From: Candidatus Poseidonia sp.
GTDB lineage: Archaea; Thermoplasmatota; Poseidoniia; Poseidoniales; Poseidoniaceae
Reading direction: 5' to 3'
DNA length: 17,166 nucleotides
Assembly (NCBI GenBank): GCA_023254365.1
Contig: JALRLQ010000033.1
Coordinates: 1 to 17,166, forward strand
Shown here: piece by piece, positions 7,721 to 14,833 of the stretch
How the letters are laid out: the number at the start of each line of letters is the position of its first letter
How positions within the stretch are numbered: the stretch's first letter is position 1
The notes under the pieces: model-generated
Database searches by the model: none
Told to the model about the DNA's origin: nothing
The model's input: the letters and a program-made list of their open reading frames with translations, nothing else
Translations under genes and position numbers: made by a program

Positions 7721-7749
7721 CCACTATACAACCGATGGTTTAGTAGTGG
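7721..7749. promoter_or_regulatory. 29-bp imperfect palindrome at the predicted transcript start and ribosome-binding site
   Basis: CCACTA-tac-AACC-gat-GGTT-tag-TAGTGG forms 13-base arms around a GAT centre; ten of thirteen positions pair, with only the middle triplet unpaired. It ends eight bases before ATG 7758. The right arm runs into GGTGA (7748-7752), the probable ribosome-binding site. It could be a repressor operator overlapping the transcription start, or an RNA hairpin hiding the ribosome-binding site. Which applies depends on the true start of transcription. Confidence 0.55.
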
Positions 7750-7757
7750 TGAATCCG

Positions 7758-8447
7758 ATGGCCGATGACACTTGGGAAGACGAATTTCTGGACAAATTGG
7801 AAGCCATGCTCCGAAACATGGGCATGCCGATTTCCCGAGATCAACTCAAGGGCTTCCTCAACCAGTTCAAAGACCAATTCGACGCCATGGGCATCGACCC
7901 CGAAAAGATTGCCAAGGGCGGTGTCAATTTCAATTTCGACATATCGGAACTCGCAAAAATGTTCAATTCTGGTTCCTCCATCGAGGACTTGTTCAAGAAT
8001 TTGGGCATGGACGTGAAGGTTGATGTTGCCCCGGTTGAGATGGACCCCTCGGCGCTCGAGCAATCCGACAATGAAACGGTGACGCTGCCGGCTGAGGACG
8101 TGTACCTCGACGGTTGGAACATGTCCATCACCCTCGATTTCGCATTGAAGGGTGACATTGAAACCGACCAGTTGGAAATTGAACTCATCAAGAACGGCTC
8201 GCAAATCGAAATCATGCGATCCACCCAAGTCAAACCAATCGCCTTGGTGGAATTGCCCCACCCGTGTGACAACGTGGTTGATTGGACCCTCAACAACGGC
8301 ATTCTCGACATCACCCTGAAGCTGACCCCCCAAGGGAAAGCCCTCGAACAGGACGATGACGATGACCTCCCTGCCCCGGGGGAGGTCAGCATCGACTTCG
8401 GCGACGACGACGATGACGAAGACGACGGTGGCATCCCCATCTTTTGA
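7758..8447 (+). CDS. Alpha-crystallin/Hsp20-like protein with polyacidic tail
   Basis: The protein has 229 residues. Residues 1-100 are mostly helical and amphipathic, rich in Phe and Met (DEFLDKLEAMLRNMGM, LKGFLNQFKDQFDAMG), as in the N-terminal arms of small heat-shock proteins. Residues 108-192 resemble an alpha-crystallin/CS beta-sandwich: WNMSITLDFAL, then DIETDQLEIELI, then VELPHPCD and NNGILDITLKLTP, where the last part matches the NGVLxIxxPK pattern of Hsp20. Residues from about 199 are mainly Asp and Glu, and the chain ends GGIPIF. The terminal Ile-Pro-Ile matches the IXI/V anchor of small heat-shock proteins. dnaK follows 17 bases downstream, so it probably works as a holdase handing clients to DnaK. 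An ATG at 7704 is rejected as the start because it overlaps the TATA box. Family assignment rests on pattern, so the confidence is moderate. Confidence 0.68.
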   Translation: MADDTWEDEFLDKLEAMLRNMGMPISRDQLKGFLNQFKDQFDAMGIDPEKIAKGGVNFNFDISELAKMFNSGSSIEDLFKNLGMDVKVDVAPVEMDPSALEQSDNETVTLPAEDVYLDGWNMSITLDFALKGDIETDQLEIELIKNGSQIEIMRSTQVKPIALVELPHPCDNVVDWTLNNGILDITLKLTPQGKALEQDDDDDLPAPGEVSIDFGDDDDDEDDGGIPIF

Positions 8448-8464
8448 AAAGGAAGTGAACAAAC

Positions 8465-10348
8465 ATGAGCAAAGTGATTGGAATTGATCTTGGAACAACA
8501 AACAGCTGCGTAGCCACCATCGAAAACGGCGAACCCGTCGTGATTCCCAACGCCGAAGGTGCACGAACCACACCCTCGGTCGTGGCTTTCGCCAAAGACG
8601 GTGGCGAGCGCCTCATCGGCGTGACGGCCAAGCGTCAAGCCGTGACCAACCCCGACCGAACCATGATTTCGGTCAAGCGACACATGGGTACCAAGTGGAA
8701 GACCGACGTGGATGAAACGGAGTACACGCCTCAGGAAGTGTCCGCTTTCATTCTCCAGAAACTCAAGGCAGACGCCGAAGCTTACCTCGGCCACGAGGTC
8801 AAGCAGGCCGTCATCACCTGCCCGGCGTACTTCACCGATGCGCAGCGCAAGGCCACCAAGGATGCCGGCCGAATCGCTGGACTTGATGTGCTACGAATCA
8901 TCAACGAGCCCACCGCTGCGGCGCTTGCCTACGGCGTTGACAAGACCCAAGACCAGACCATCCTGGTGTACGATTTGGGCGGCGGAACCTTCGACGTCTC
9001 GGTGTTGGAGATTTACGAAGTCGACGGTCAACCGCAGATCGAAGTCAAAGCCACCGCTGGCAACAACAAGTTGGGTGGCGATGACTTTGATGACAAGATC
9101 ATCGACTGGATGGTCGCCGAATTCAAGAAGGACACAGGCATTGACTTGTCCAAGGACAAGCAAGCCATGTCTCGCCTCAAGGAAGCCGCTGAAAAAGCCA
9201 AAATCGAACTCTCGGGGACCCAACAAACACAGGTCAACTTGCCTTTCATTTCGATGGCTGACGGCCAACCCGTCCACATGGACCTCACCCTGTCCCGCGC
9301 CAAGTTCGAAGACCTGATCTCCAAACTCATCGAGAAAACGATGGTGCCAACCCGGCAGGCCATGAAGGATGCGGGCCTCAAGAAGGGCGACGTCGACAAG
9401 GTCATCCTCGTTGGCGGTTCAACCCGTGTACCGGCCGTCCAGGAAGCCGTTGAGAAAGAAGCAGGAAAGCCCCCCTACAAGGGCATCAACCCCGATGAGG
9501 CCGTGGCCATGGGCGCTGCCCTCCAAGCCGGCATCATCGCCGGCGACGAGGGTGTGTCGGACGTGCTGCTGCTTGACGTTACCCCGCTGACCCTGGGTAT
9601 CGAGACGCTGGGCGGCGTGATGACCACCATGATCGAGCGAAACACCACCATCCCAGCACGCCGTTCTGAGATTTACTCCACGGCCTCCGACAACCAACCT
9701 GCGGTCGAAATTCACGTGTTGCAAGGTGAGCGCGAGTTTGCGAAAGACAACGTGACATTGGGCCAATTCCAACTGGTTGGCATCCCGCCAGCCCCTCGGG
9801 GCGTTCCTCAAATTGAGGTCACCTTTGACATCGACGCCAACGGCATCGTCAACGTCAGCGCCAAGGACATGGGCACGGGCAAGGAGCAGTCGATCAAGAT
9901 TGAATCTGCTACGTCCCTCAGCGAAGATGAAATCCAGGAAAAAATCGCTGAAGCCGAGAAGTTCGCCGAAGAAGACCAGCGACGCAAAGGCAAGGTTGAA
10001 CTTCGCAACATGGCAGACCAAATTGTCTACCAGACCCGACGAACGTTGGATGAGTCCGCCGACAAACTCGAGGACGCTGATGTGGACCCCGTGAAGGCCC
10101 ACTTGGACGAGCTCGAGAAGATGGTTCAAGACGAGGAGGGCAAGCCCGTTGACATCGATGCGATGGACGACGCTGCCATTCAAGCCAAGGTCAAGGAAAT
10201 CGAAGAGGCCATGCATGCGGTCTCCACCAAACTCTACGAAGCCGCAGCAGCCGAAATGGCCCAACAGGAAAGCGGTGAAGACGGCGCCATCAACGTCGAC
10301 GACGGTGTGGTTGACGCCGACTTTGAAGTCGTTGAGGACGAAGACTGA
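8465..10348 (+). CDS. dnaK: Hsp70 chaperone DnaK
   Basis: The 627-residue Hsp70 has all its parts. The ATPase domain begins [12 protein letters not shown], with DLGGGTFD at 170-177 and LVGGSTRVP further on. The interdomain linker is [13 protein letters not shown], followed by the peptide-binding domain, a helical lid, and the tail [11 protein letters not shown]. It binds unfolded segments in ATP-driven cycles with DnaJ and GrpE, neither of which is in this window. The region after [11 protein letters not shown] lacks the insertion of about 24 residues found in Gram-negative DnaK, so it belongs with the Gram-positive/archaeal type. That fits the view that archaeal DnaK was acquired from bacteria. 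AAGGAAGTG before the ATG is a good ribosome-binding site. It follows the Hsp20-like gene by 17 bases and is presumably in the same transcript. Confidence 0.98.
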   Translation: MSKVIGIDLGTTNSCVATIENGEPVVIPNAEGARTTPSVVAFAKDGGERLIGVTAKRQAVTNPDRTMISVKRHMGTKWKTDVDETEYTPQEVSAFILQKLKADAEAYLGHEVKQAVITCPAYFTDAQRKATKDAGRIAGLDVLRIINEPTAAALAYGVDKTQDQTILVYDLGGGTFDVSVLEIYEVDGQPQIEVKATAGNNKLGGDDFDDKIIDWMVAEFKKDTGIDLSKDKQAMSRLKEAAEKAKIELSGTQQTQVNLPFISMADGQPVHMDLTLSRAKFEDLISKLIEKTMVPTRQAMKDAGLKKGDVDKVILVGGSTRVPAVQEAVEKEAGKPPYKGINPDEAVAMGAALQAGIIAGDEGVSDVLLLDVTPLTLGIETLGGVMTTMIERNTTIPARRSEIYSTASDNQPAVEIHVLQGEREFAKDNVTLGQFQLVGIPPAPRGVPQIEVTFDIDANGIVNVSAKDMGTGKEQSIKIESATSLSEDEIQEKIAEAEKFAEEDQRRKGKVELRNMADQIVYQTRRTLDESADKLEDADVDPVKAHLDELEKMVQDEEGKPVDIDAMDDAAIQAKVKEIEEAMHAVSTKLYEAAAAEMAQQESGEDGAINVDDGVVDADFEVVEDED

Positions 10349-10407
10349 ACACGACCTGAGTTGAGCGAAAGCGCTTGGCTTATGGCTGAAAGCACGGTGG
10401 CTTGACC

Positions 10408-12009
10408 ATGAGCGAAGTCCCCATCCTCAAGGAAACGACTCGCTCAACCGGACGGGACGCATTGCGCAGCAACATCACTGCAGCCATGGCGCTTGCTGGA
10501 GCGGTACGAAGCACCCTCGGTCCGTTGGGCCAAGACAAGCTGCTCATCGATGACGAAGGCCGGACCATGGTCACCAACGACGGTGTCACCGTGCTTGAGT
10601 CGGCCAAAGTGGAGCACCCCGTCGCAAGAATGCTCATCAACGCCTCGACAACGCAAGACCGCATCGCACGGGACGGCACGACAAGTGCGGTCCTGCTCGC
10701 CGCAGAATTGTTGCAGAATGCTTGGGAACTGGTCCTTCAAGGCGTTCATCCCGCCGCCATTGCCCGGGGGTACCGACTGGCGGAAGAAGCCTGCAGGAAG
10801 CATTTCGACCACTTGGTGTTGGAGGCAACCACCGAGCATCGCTTGAACGCTGCCACCACGTCCCTCTCGGGAAAGATTCACGCTGCCATGCAGCAACACC
10901 TCGCCGGACTTGCCTTGGAAGCAGCGCAATGCGTGCTTGAGCAGAGAGCCTCGGGTCTGCTTGCCGACCCAACCCGCGTCAAGATCCTCACACAGACGGG
11001 AGGGTCGATGACCGATTCCCATCTCGTGACCGGCCTCGTGTTGGCCAAAAAAAGGGCAACGGATACCATGCCGAAACACATTGGTTCTGGAAAGGTCGCC
11101 TTGGTTGACGGTGGACTTGAACGAAGGGAATTGATGAGCAACATGAAACTCAATGTGTCCAACACCGGGGTGTTGGAGCAGTTCCGACAGCAAGAAAAAA
11201 GCATGCTCATCGACCAAGTCAAGCATCTCTCTTCGCTTGGCGTGACGTTGCTGGCTTGCAAAGAGGGCATCGACGACGACCTTCACGGAGCCTTGGCCGA
11301 GGCTGGTATCCAAGCCTATCGTCGGGTGGCACGTTCCGACCTTGATTTGCTCGCTCGGGGGACGGGTGCAACCCTCAACAACGACGTGAAAGGTTTGACC
11401 AACAGCGACCTTGGCGTCTTCATCAGCAGTCGAAACGAACGCTGGAACGGCGTGATGCATTGGATTGTGGAGACTGAAGAAGGGGGCGCCACATTCATCG
11501 CCAAAGGCTCGACCAGCGAAACGGTTGAGGAAGTGGAACGATGCTTTGCTGACGCTTTAGGTGTGGCGTGCCAGTTGCTGGAAGAACCAAAATTGCTCGC
11601 CGGGGGCGGCGCGACTCAGGTGGCGCTCGCACGACATCTTCGACGGTATGCTGAAGGGTTCGCCGGCAGAGAACAACTCGCTATTGATGCATTTGCTGAT
11701 GCGTTGGAGATCATTCCCCGTGTGCTGGCTCAAAACGCAGGGCTCGACCCGCTTGATACGCTGCTCCAGGTTGTCGCTGCTCAAACCAACAGCAAAGACG
11801 AACAAGGTCACTTGATTGGTTTGGACGTGGTCGAAAAAGAACCGAAAAACATGGTCGAACAAGGTGTTGTTGAACCGCTGCGCATCACGCGTCAAGCCCT
11901 CGCAGGTGCTACGGAGGCCGCCCTTTCGGTTCTTCGCATCGACGATGTTCTTTGGGCAAAGCAAGACCCCACCATCCCTGAACTGCCTCAAGATGAGGAA
12001 AGTTCCTGA
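10408..12009 (+). CDS. ths: Divergent group II chaperonin (thermosome) subunit
   Basis: At 533 residues this is a normal-length thermosome/CCT-type subunit, forming ATP-driven double rings with a built-in lid. Recognisable blocks are STLGPLGQDKLLIDD, TNDGVTVLE, VEHPVARMLI, DGTTSAV (Asp89), the ERCFADAL segment (Asp382, aligning with the ATP-hydrolysing Asp of chaperonins) and the C-terminal ATEAALSVLRIDDVL. Several usually fixed positions differ. GPKGMDK is GPLGQDK, GDGTT is RDGTT, and GGGAxE is GGGATQ (Gln404 for Glu). The tail is short and acidic, with no Gly-Met repeats. These changes suggest a specialised paralogue that may mix with other subunits encoded elsewhere. The ATG at 10408 is preferred over a TTG at 10402. 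A 59-base gap after dnaK contains a small AGCG/CGCT stem; co-transcription is likely but not shown. Confidence 0.93.
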   Translation: MSEVPILKETTRSTGRDALRSNITAAMALAGAVRSTLGPLGQDKLLIDDEGRTMVTNDGVTVLESAKVEHPVARMLINASTTQDRIARDGTTSAVLLAAELLQNAWELVLQGVHPAAIARGYRLAEEACRKHFDHLVLEATTEHRLNAATTSLSGKIHAAMQQHLAGLALEAAQCVLEQRASGLLADPTRVKILTQTGGSMTDSHLVTGLVLAKKRATDTMPKHIGSGKVALVDGGLERRELMSNMKLNVSNTGVLEQFRQQEKSMLIDQVKHLSSLGVTLLACKEGIDDDLHGALAEAGIQAYRRVARSDLDLLARGTGATLNNDVKGLTNSDLGVFISSRNERWNGVMHWIVETEEGGATFIAKGSTSETVEEVERCFADALGVACQLLEEPKLLAGGGATQVALARHLRRYAEGFAGREQLAIDAFADALEIIPRVLAQNAGLDPLDTLLQVVAAQTNSKDEQGHLIGLDVVEKEPKNMVEQGVVEPLRITRQALAGATEAALSVLRIDDVLWAKQDPTIPELPQDEESS

Positions 12010-12017
12010 CGTTGAAC

Positions 12018-12025
12018 GATATAAT
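12018..12025 (+). promoter_or_regulatory. TATA-like box for HMG-CoA synthase
   Basis: GATATAAT lies nine bases after the chaperonin stop codon. Transcription from it should begin near 12045-12050. That would put the in-frame ATG at 12040 outside the message and favour ATG 12064, which has GGGAAGGG (from 12047) shortly before it. So it supports both a separate transcript for this gene and the choice of start. Confidence 0.5.
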
Positions 12026-12063
12026 CCACTTCTTCAAATATGAAGTGGGAAGGGCTATCGTTG

Positions 12064-13632
12064 ATGCCATCCAACACCGTTCCCGTCGGCATTGACGACA
12101 TCGCCATTCATTTTCCTCGTTTGTACATGGACATGAAGGATTTTGCTGATTTGCGAGGTGCGGATTATGGCAAACTCAGCAAGGGCTTGGGCTTGGAGGC
12201 CATGGCCATCCCCGACGTGCACGAGGACACCGCCACCATGGGCGCCATGGCGGTCATGCAACTCATTGACCGCAACGGGCTGAATCCACGGGACATTGGC
12301 CGTATGTACCTCGGGACGGAATCCGCGCTCGATGGAGCGAAACCAACGGCGACCTACATCGTTGATATGTTGACGCAGCGTTATGGTGAGCGGTTCGGTG
12401 ATGACTGCTTCCAAACCTGCGACGTGGTCGACATGACCTTCGCGTGCATCGGAGCAGTCGATGCACTTCACACCACGCTCGACTGGGTGGCTCGCTCCGA
12501 TGACGACGAAGAGCGCATAGGGATTGTCATTTTCTCGGACAACGCCAAGTACGCCTTGGAATCTTCGGGAGAATACACGCAAGGCGCTGGAGGCGGTGCG
12601 TTGCTCATTCGTCGAAACCCACGCCTTCTTGAGATTCCAGACTGCATCGGTGTTTCCACAACACCCGTTCACGATTTCTTCAAACCCCGACGCGAAGTGA
12701 CGATACGGTCGGTGATTTCCAACGTCCTTCAACTGGCTCAAGAAGCGGGCCAAACCGTCAAGAAAGGCTTGGTTGAACGCATGATTCGTCATCTACCGAA
12801 GTCCACGGTCCGTAAGTTGGGTATTTTTGCTCACGGAGAGGAAAAAGTGAGCGTGCACCGTGACGACCCGGTGTTCGACGGCCAATTTTCCAACCTCTGC
12901 TACCAAAATGCTGTTCGACAAGCCTTCCATGACTTCCGAAACAAGGCCGTTCGCCGAGGACGTATTGACCTCGAAATGGACCAACCGTTCACGGTCCAGT
13001 GGGGACGCATCATCATGCATTTGCCCTACGCCTACCAAGCCAAGCGAATGTTTCCCGATGTATTCCGCCACGACAGGAAGGACACCCCGATGTGGCAGGA
13101 AATCATCGAGAACATCGGTGAGATGCCGCCTGAACCAAGCGATCAAAGCAAGGAAGCCTTGGCGGCATGGGAAGCAGAAAAGGACGCCTACAGGAGGTCC
13201 ATTTCCAAAACGCCCCAATACATCGCATTTCACAGCAGCCGAATTGAGAAAGGCCAACGTGCCAGCAGTCTGATCGGCAATCAATACACGGGGTCAATTT
13301 TCCTCGCCTTGATGTCCACGTTCGAATCGGACCTCGAGGACAACACCAACCTGGACAACGTGTTGTTCGGCATGTGCGGGTACGGTTCCGGCGCCAAGGC
13401 CAAGGTCTTCGAAGGACGGGTCAATCCAAGGTGGCGTGAAGTGGTCGCTGGATGGCATTTGTTTGAACGCCTTGCTGCTCGTGTTGCCATCGACCACATC
13501 ACCTACGAGAACCTCCACAAGGGCACACAAGACACCAGTGTCATCGAACCAAACGGTGAATTTGCCCTTGTTGAAATCGGGGACGAGGGCGTGGATGAAG
13601 GGGCCCGCAGGTACCGATGGGTCAAAGCCTAG
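12064..13632 (+). CDS. mvaS: Hydroxymethylglutaryl-CoA synthase, with internal insertion
   Basis: This 522-residue enzyme condenses acetyl-CoA with acetoacetyl-CoA to HMG-CoA, the committed entry to the mevalonate route for archaeal ether lipids. The order GIDDIAIHFP, KLSKGLGLEAM, IGRMYLGTESALD (Glu86, catalytic), FACIGA (Cys128, acyl nucleophile), YTQGAGGGALLI, and later RASSLIGNQYTGSIFLAL and GMCGYGSGAKAKVF matches the family, closest by eye to the haloarchaeal form. The catalytic His is probably His265 in VHRDDPVFDG. In relatives this block follows the DFxKP motif within a few residues. Here about 56 residues (209-264) separate HDFFKP from His265. Another charged stretch lies around PPEPSDQSKEALAAWEAEK. 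The length therefore exceeds the 380-450 residues I would expect. Family membership is well supported; normal activity is inferred from the conserved Glu, Cys and His. Confidence 0.9.
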   Translation: MPSNTVPVGIDDIAIHFPRLYMDMKDFADLRGADYGKLSKGLGLEAMAIPDVHEDTATMGAMAVMQLIDRNGLNPRDIGRMYLGTESALDGAKPTATYIVDMLTQRYGERFGDDCFQTCDVVDMTFACIGAVDALHTTLDWVARSDDDEERIGIVIFSDNAKYALESSGEYTQGAGGGALLIRRNPRLLEIPDCIGVSTTPVHDFFKPRREVTIRSVISNVLQLAQEAGQTVKKGLVERMIRHLPKSTVRKLGIFAHGEEKVSVHRDDPVFDGQFSNLCYQNAVRQAFHDFRNKAVRRGRIDLEMDQPFTVQWGRIIMHLPYAYQAKRMFPDVFRHDRKDTPMWQEIIENIGEMPPEPSDQSKEALAAWEAEKDAYRRSISKTPQYIAFHSSRIEKGQRASSLIGNQYTGSIFLALMSTFESDLEDNTNLDNVLFGMCGYGSGAKAKVFEGRVNPRWREVVAGWHLFERLAARVAIDHITYENLHKGTQDTSVIEPNGEFALVEIGDEGVDEGARRYRWVKA

Positions 13633-14687
13633 GCCTCGAAATCGAGGACGACTTTTCCACATTCCCCGGACATCGCAAGGCGCATGCCGTCTTCGAAGCG
13701 CTCGATGGGCAGACGATGGGTCAATATCTTGTCAACATCGATGAGGTTCTTTTCCAACAAGGCGTGCATGGTGTCCCATGTTGACCACATCTTTCGACCG
13801 TTGATGCCTTTCAAGTGCAGGTACCGGAAGACCACGTCGTTCATCGGAACGGGAGGCATGGATTGCCCGTAGACCGAGAGAATGTTGACATAGCCACCTC
13901 TTCGAGTTGAATGGACGGTGTTGGCCAGGGCTGTAGGTGAGCCTGAAAATTCACAACTGTTGTCGACGCCTCGTCCCTCCGTGGCATCAAGGATGGCAGC
14001 CACGATATCGTCGTCTTTCCCAAGGACCAAATCCGCACCCAAGGCATGGGCGAGCTCCATGCGGTAAGTGTTGTCCCAATCCACGGCGATGACTTTTCGA
14101 GCACCCATCGCCTTCGCTGCGTTGACCGCAAACAAGCCGATAGGGCCTAAACCGTGAACGGCGACCGTTGCGCCTTCAACCGGTCCTCCGGTCAGGGTGT
14201 GAATGGCGTTGCCCAACGGGTCTTGAACAGATGCGTGGCCGGAGTCGAGACCTTGTGGAACATGGCGTGCGTTCACGGCAGGGACGACGAAATAGGGAGC
14301 AAACGCTCCGTGGCCGTGCACGCCAAAGATGGAGCCTTTCTCGCAAACATGTGCATTACCTTCCTCGCAACGGGGACACGACCAACACGCCAGATGACAT
14401 TCAACAGCGATCAAATCGCCCACGGCATGCGTGGTCACACCTTCGCCCACGGCGACCACTTTTCCGCTCGTTTCGTGCCCCGTCACCGTTCCCAATGGAA
14501 CGTTTGCTCTGCTCCATTCATCCCACTTCCAAATGTGGATATCGGTCCCACAGATGGAGGTTGAGAGGGTTTTGACCAACACCTCACCGGCCCCAGCGAC
14601 GGGAACAGGGTGCTCTTCGAGGGAAAATCCACCTTCCTCCGCCGAGGTTTTGGTCCAAGCGGTCATGGTGGTTGGCGTGGATTCCAT
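13629..14687 (-). CDS. tdh: Zinc-dependent L-threonine 3-dehydrogenase-like enzyme
   Basis: This 352-residue medium-chain dehydrogenase probably oxidises L-threonine with NAD to 2-amino-3-ketobutyrate, the first step in breakdown to glycine and acetyl-CoA. The catalytic zinc region is CGTDIHIWKWDEW followed by GHETSGKVVAVG. Structural zinc cysteines appear as CWSCPRC plus a fourth Cys after EEGNAHV. DPLGNAIHTL matches the threonine dehydrogenase EPLGNAVH motif, and GLGPIGLFAVNAAKAMGA is the dinucleotide fold. The CGTD-HIWKWDEW block is the best reason to prefer threonine over a sorbitol- or alcohol-type substrate. The start at 14687 follows ACGGGGCAAGTC; an ATG at 14666 would remove seven residues and fit family N-termini. 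It converges on HMG-CoA synthase, with the two stop codons overlapping in one CTAG. Confidence 0.88.
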   Translation of the reverse strand: MESTPTTMTAWTKTSAEEGGFSLEEHPVPVAGAGEVLVKTLSTSICGTDIHIWKWDEWSRANVPLGTVTGHETSGKVVAVGEGVTTHAVGDLIAVECHLACWSCPRCEEGNAHVCEKGSIFGVHGHGAFAPYFVVPAVNARHVPQGLDSGHASVQDPLGNAIHTLTGGPVEGATVAVHGLGPIGLFAVNAAKAMGARKVIAVDWDNTYRMELAHALGADLVLGKDDDIVAAILDATEGRGVDNSCEFSGSPTALANTVHSTRRGGYVNILSVYGQSMPPVPMNDVVFRYLHLKGINGRKMWSTWDTMHALLEKNLIDVDKILTHRLPIERFEDGMRLAMSGECGKVVLDFEA

Positions 14688-14796
14688 GACTTGCCCCGTG
14701 AGGTCTTTGGCTTGGACGCCTTTTCATCCTTCGCTCATCGCGACTTGCATGCTTCGCACAGAGAAACTTCGCCAAACGGCTTCGGTATGTTGATTA

Positions 14797-14821
14797 GGGA
14801 GGCGCGACGGCCTCAAATCCC
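14797..14821 (+). other. Stem-loop in the pyrG leader
   Basis: GAGGC-GCGACG-GCCTC (14799-14814), with flanking GGG (14797-14799) and CCC (14819-14821), can fold a compact hairpin ending 12 bases before the pyrG start. It has no T-run, so it is not an obvious terminator. It could modulate translation or be chance. The remainder of the 146-base gap between tdh and pyrG shows no clear TATA box. Confidence 0.3.
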
Positions 14822-14833
14822 GTTGATGGTACA

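Noticed and set aside
7704..7757. ATG at 7704 as the start of the Hsp20-like gene
   Set aside because: That ATG overlaps the TATA-like box and lies before the expected transcript start; ATG 7758 has GGTGA at a proper distance.
8353..8435. GAC/GAT-rich stretch considered as a DNA repeat
   Set aside because: It is a codon-level run of Asp and Glu in the acidic tail of the Hsp20-like protein, with mixed codons and no regular unit.
7740..8573. Minus-strand open frame of 277 codons across the Hsp20-like gene and start of dnaK
   Set aside because: It runs antisense across the clearly coding start of dnaK and is rich in Val, Phe and His, as expected from reverse reading of GAC- and GAA-rich codons.
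6051..12058. Similar TGAAGTGGGA-type leaders before pepA and HMG-CoA synthase
   Set aside because: The match is about ten purine-rich bases and is explained by ribosome-binding-like sequence; two copies do not support a shared regulator.
12040..12063. ATG at 12040 as the start of HMG-CoA synthase
   Set aside because: It falls upstream of the transcript start expected from the TATA-like box at 12018, and the added eight residues are not family-like.
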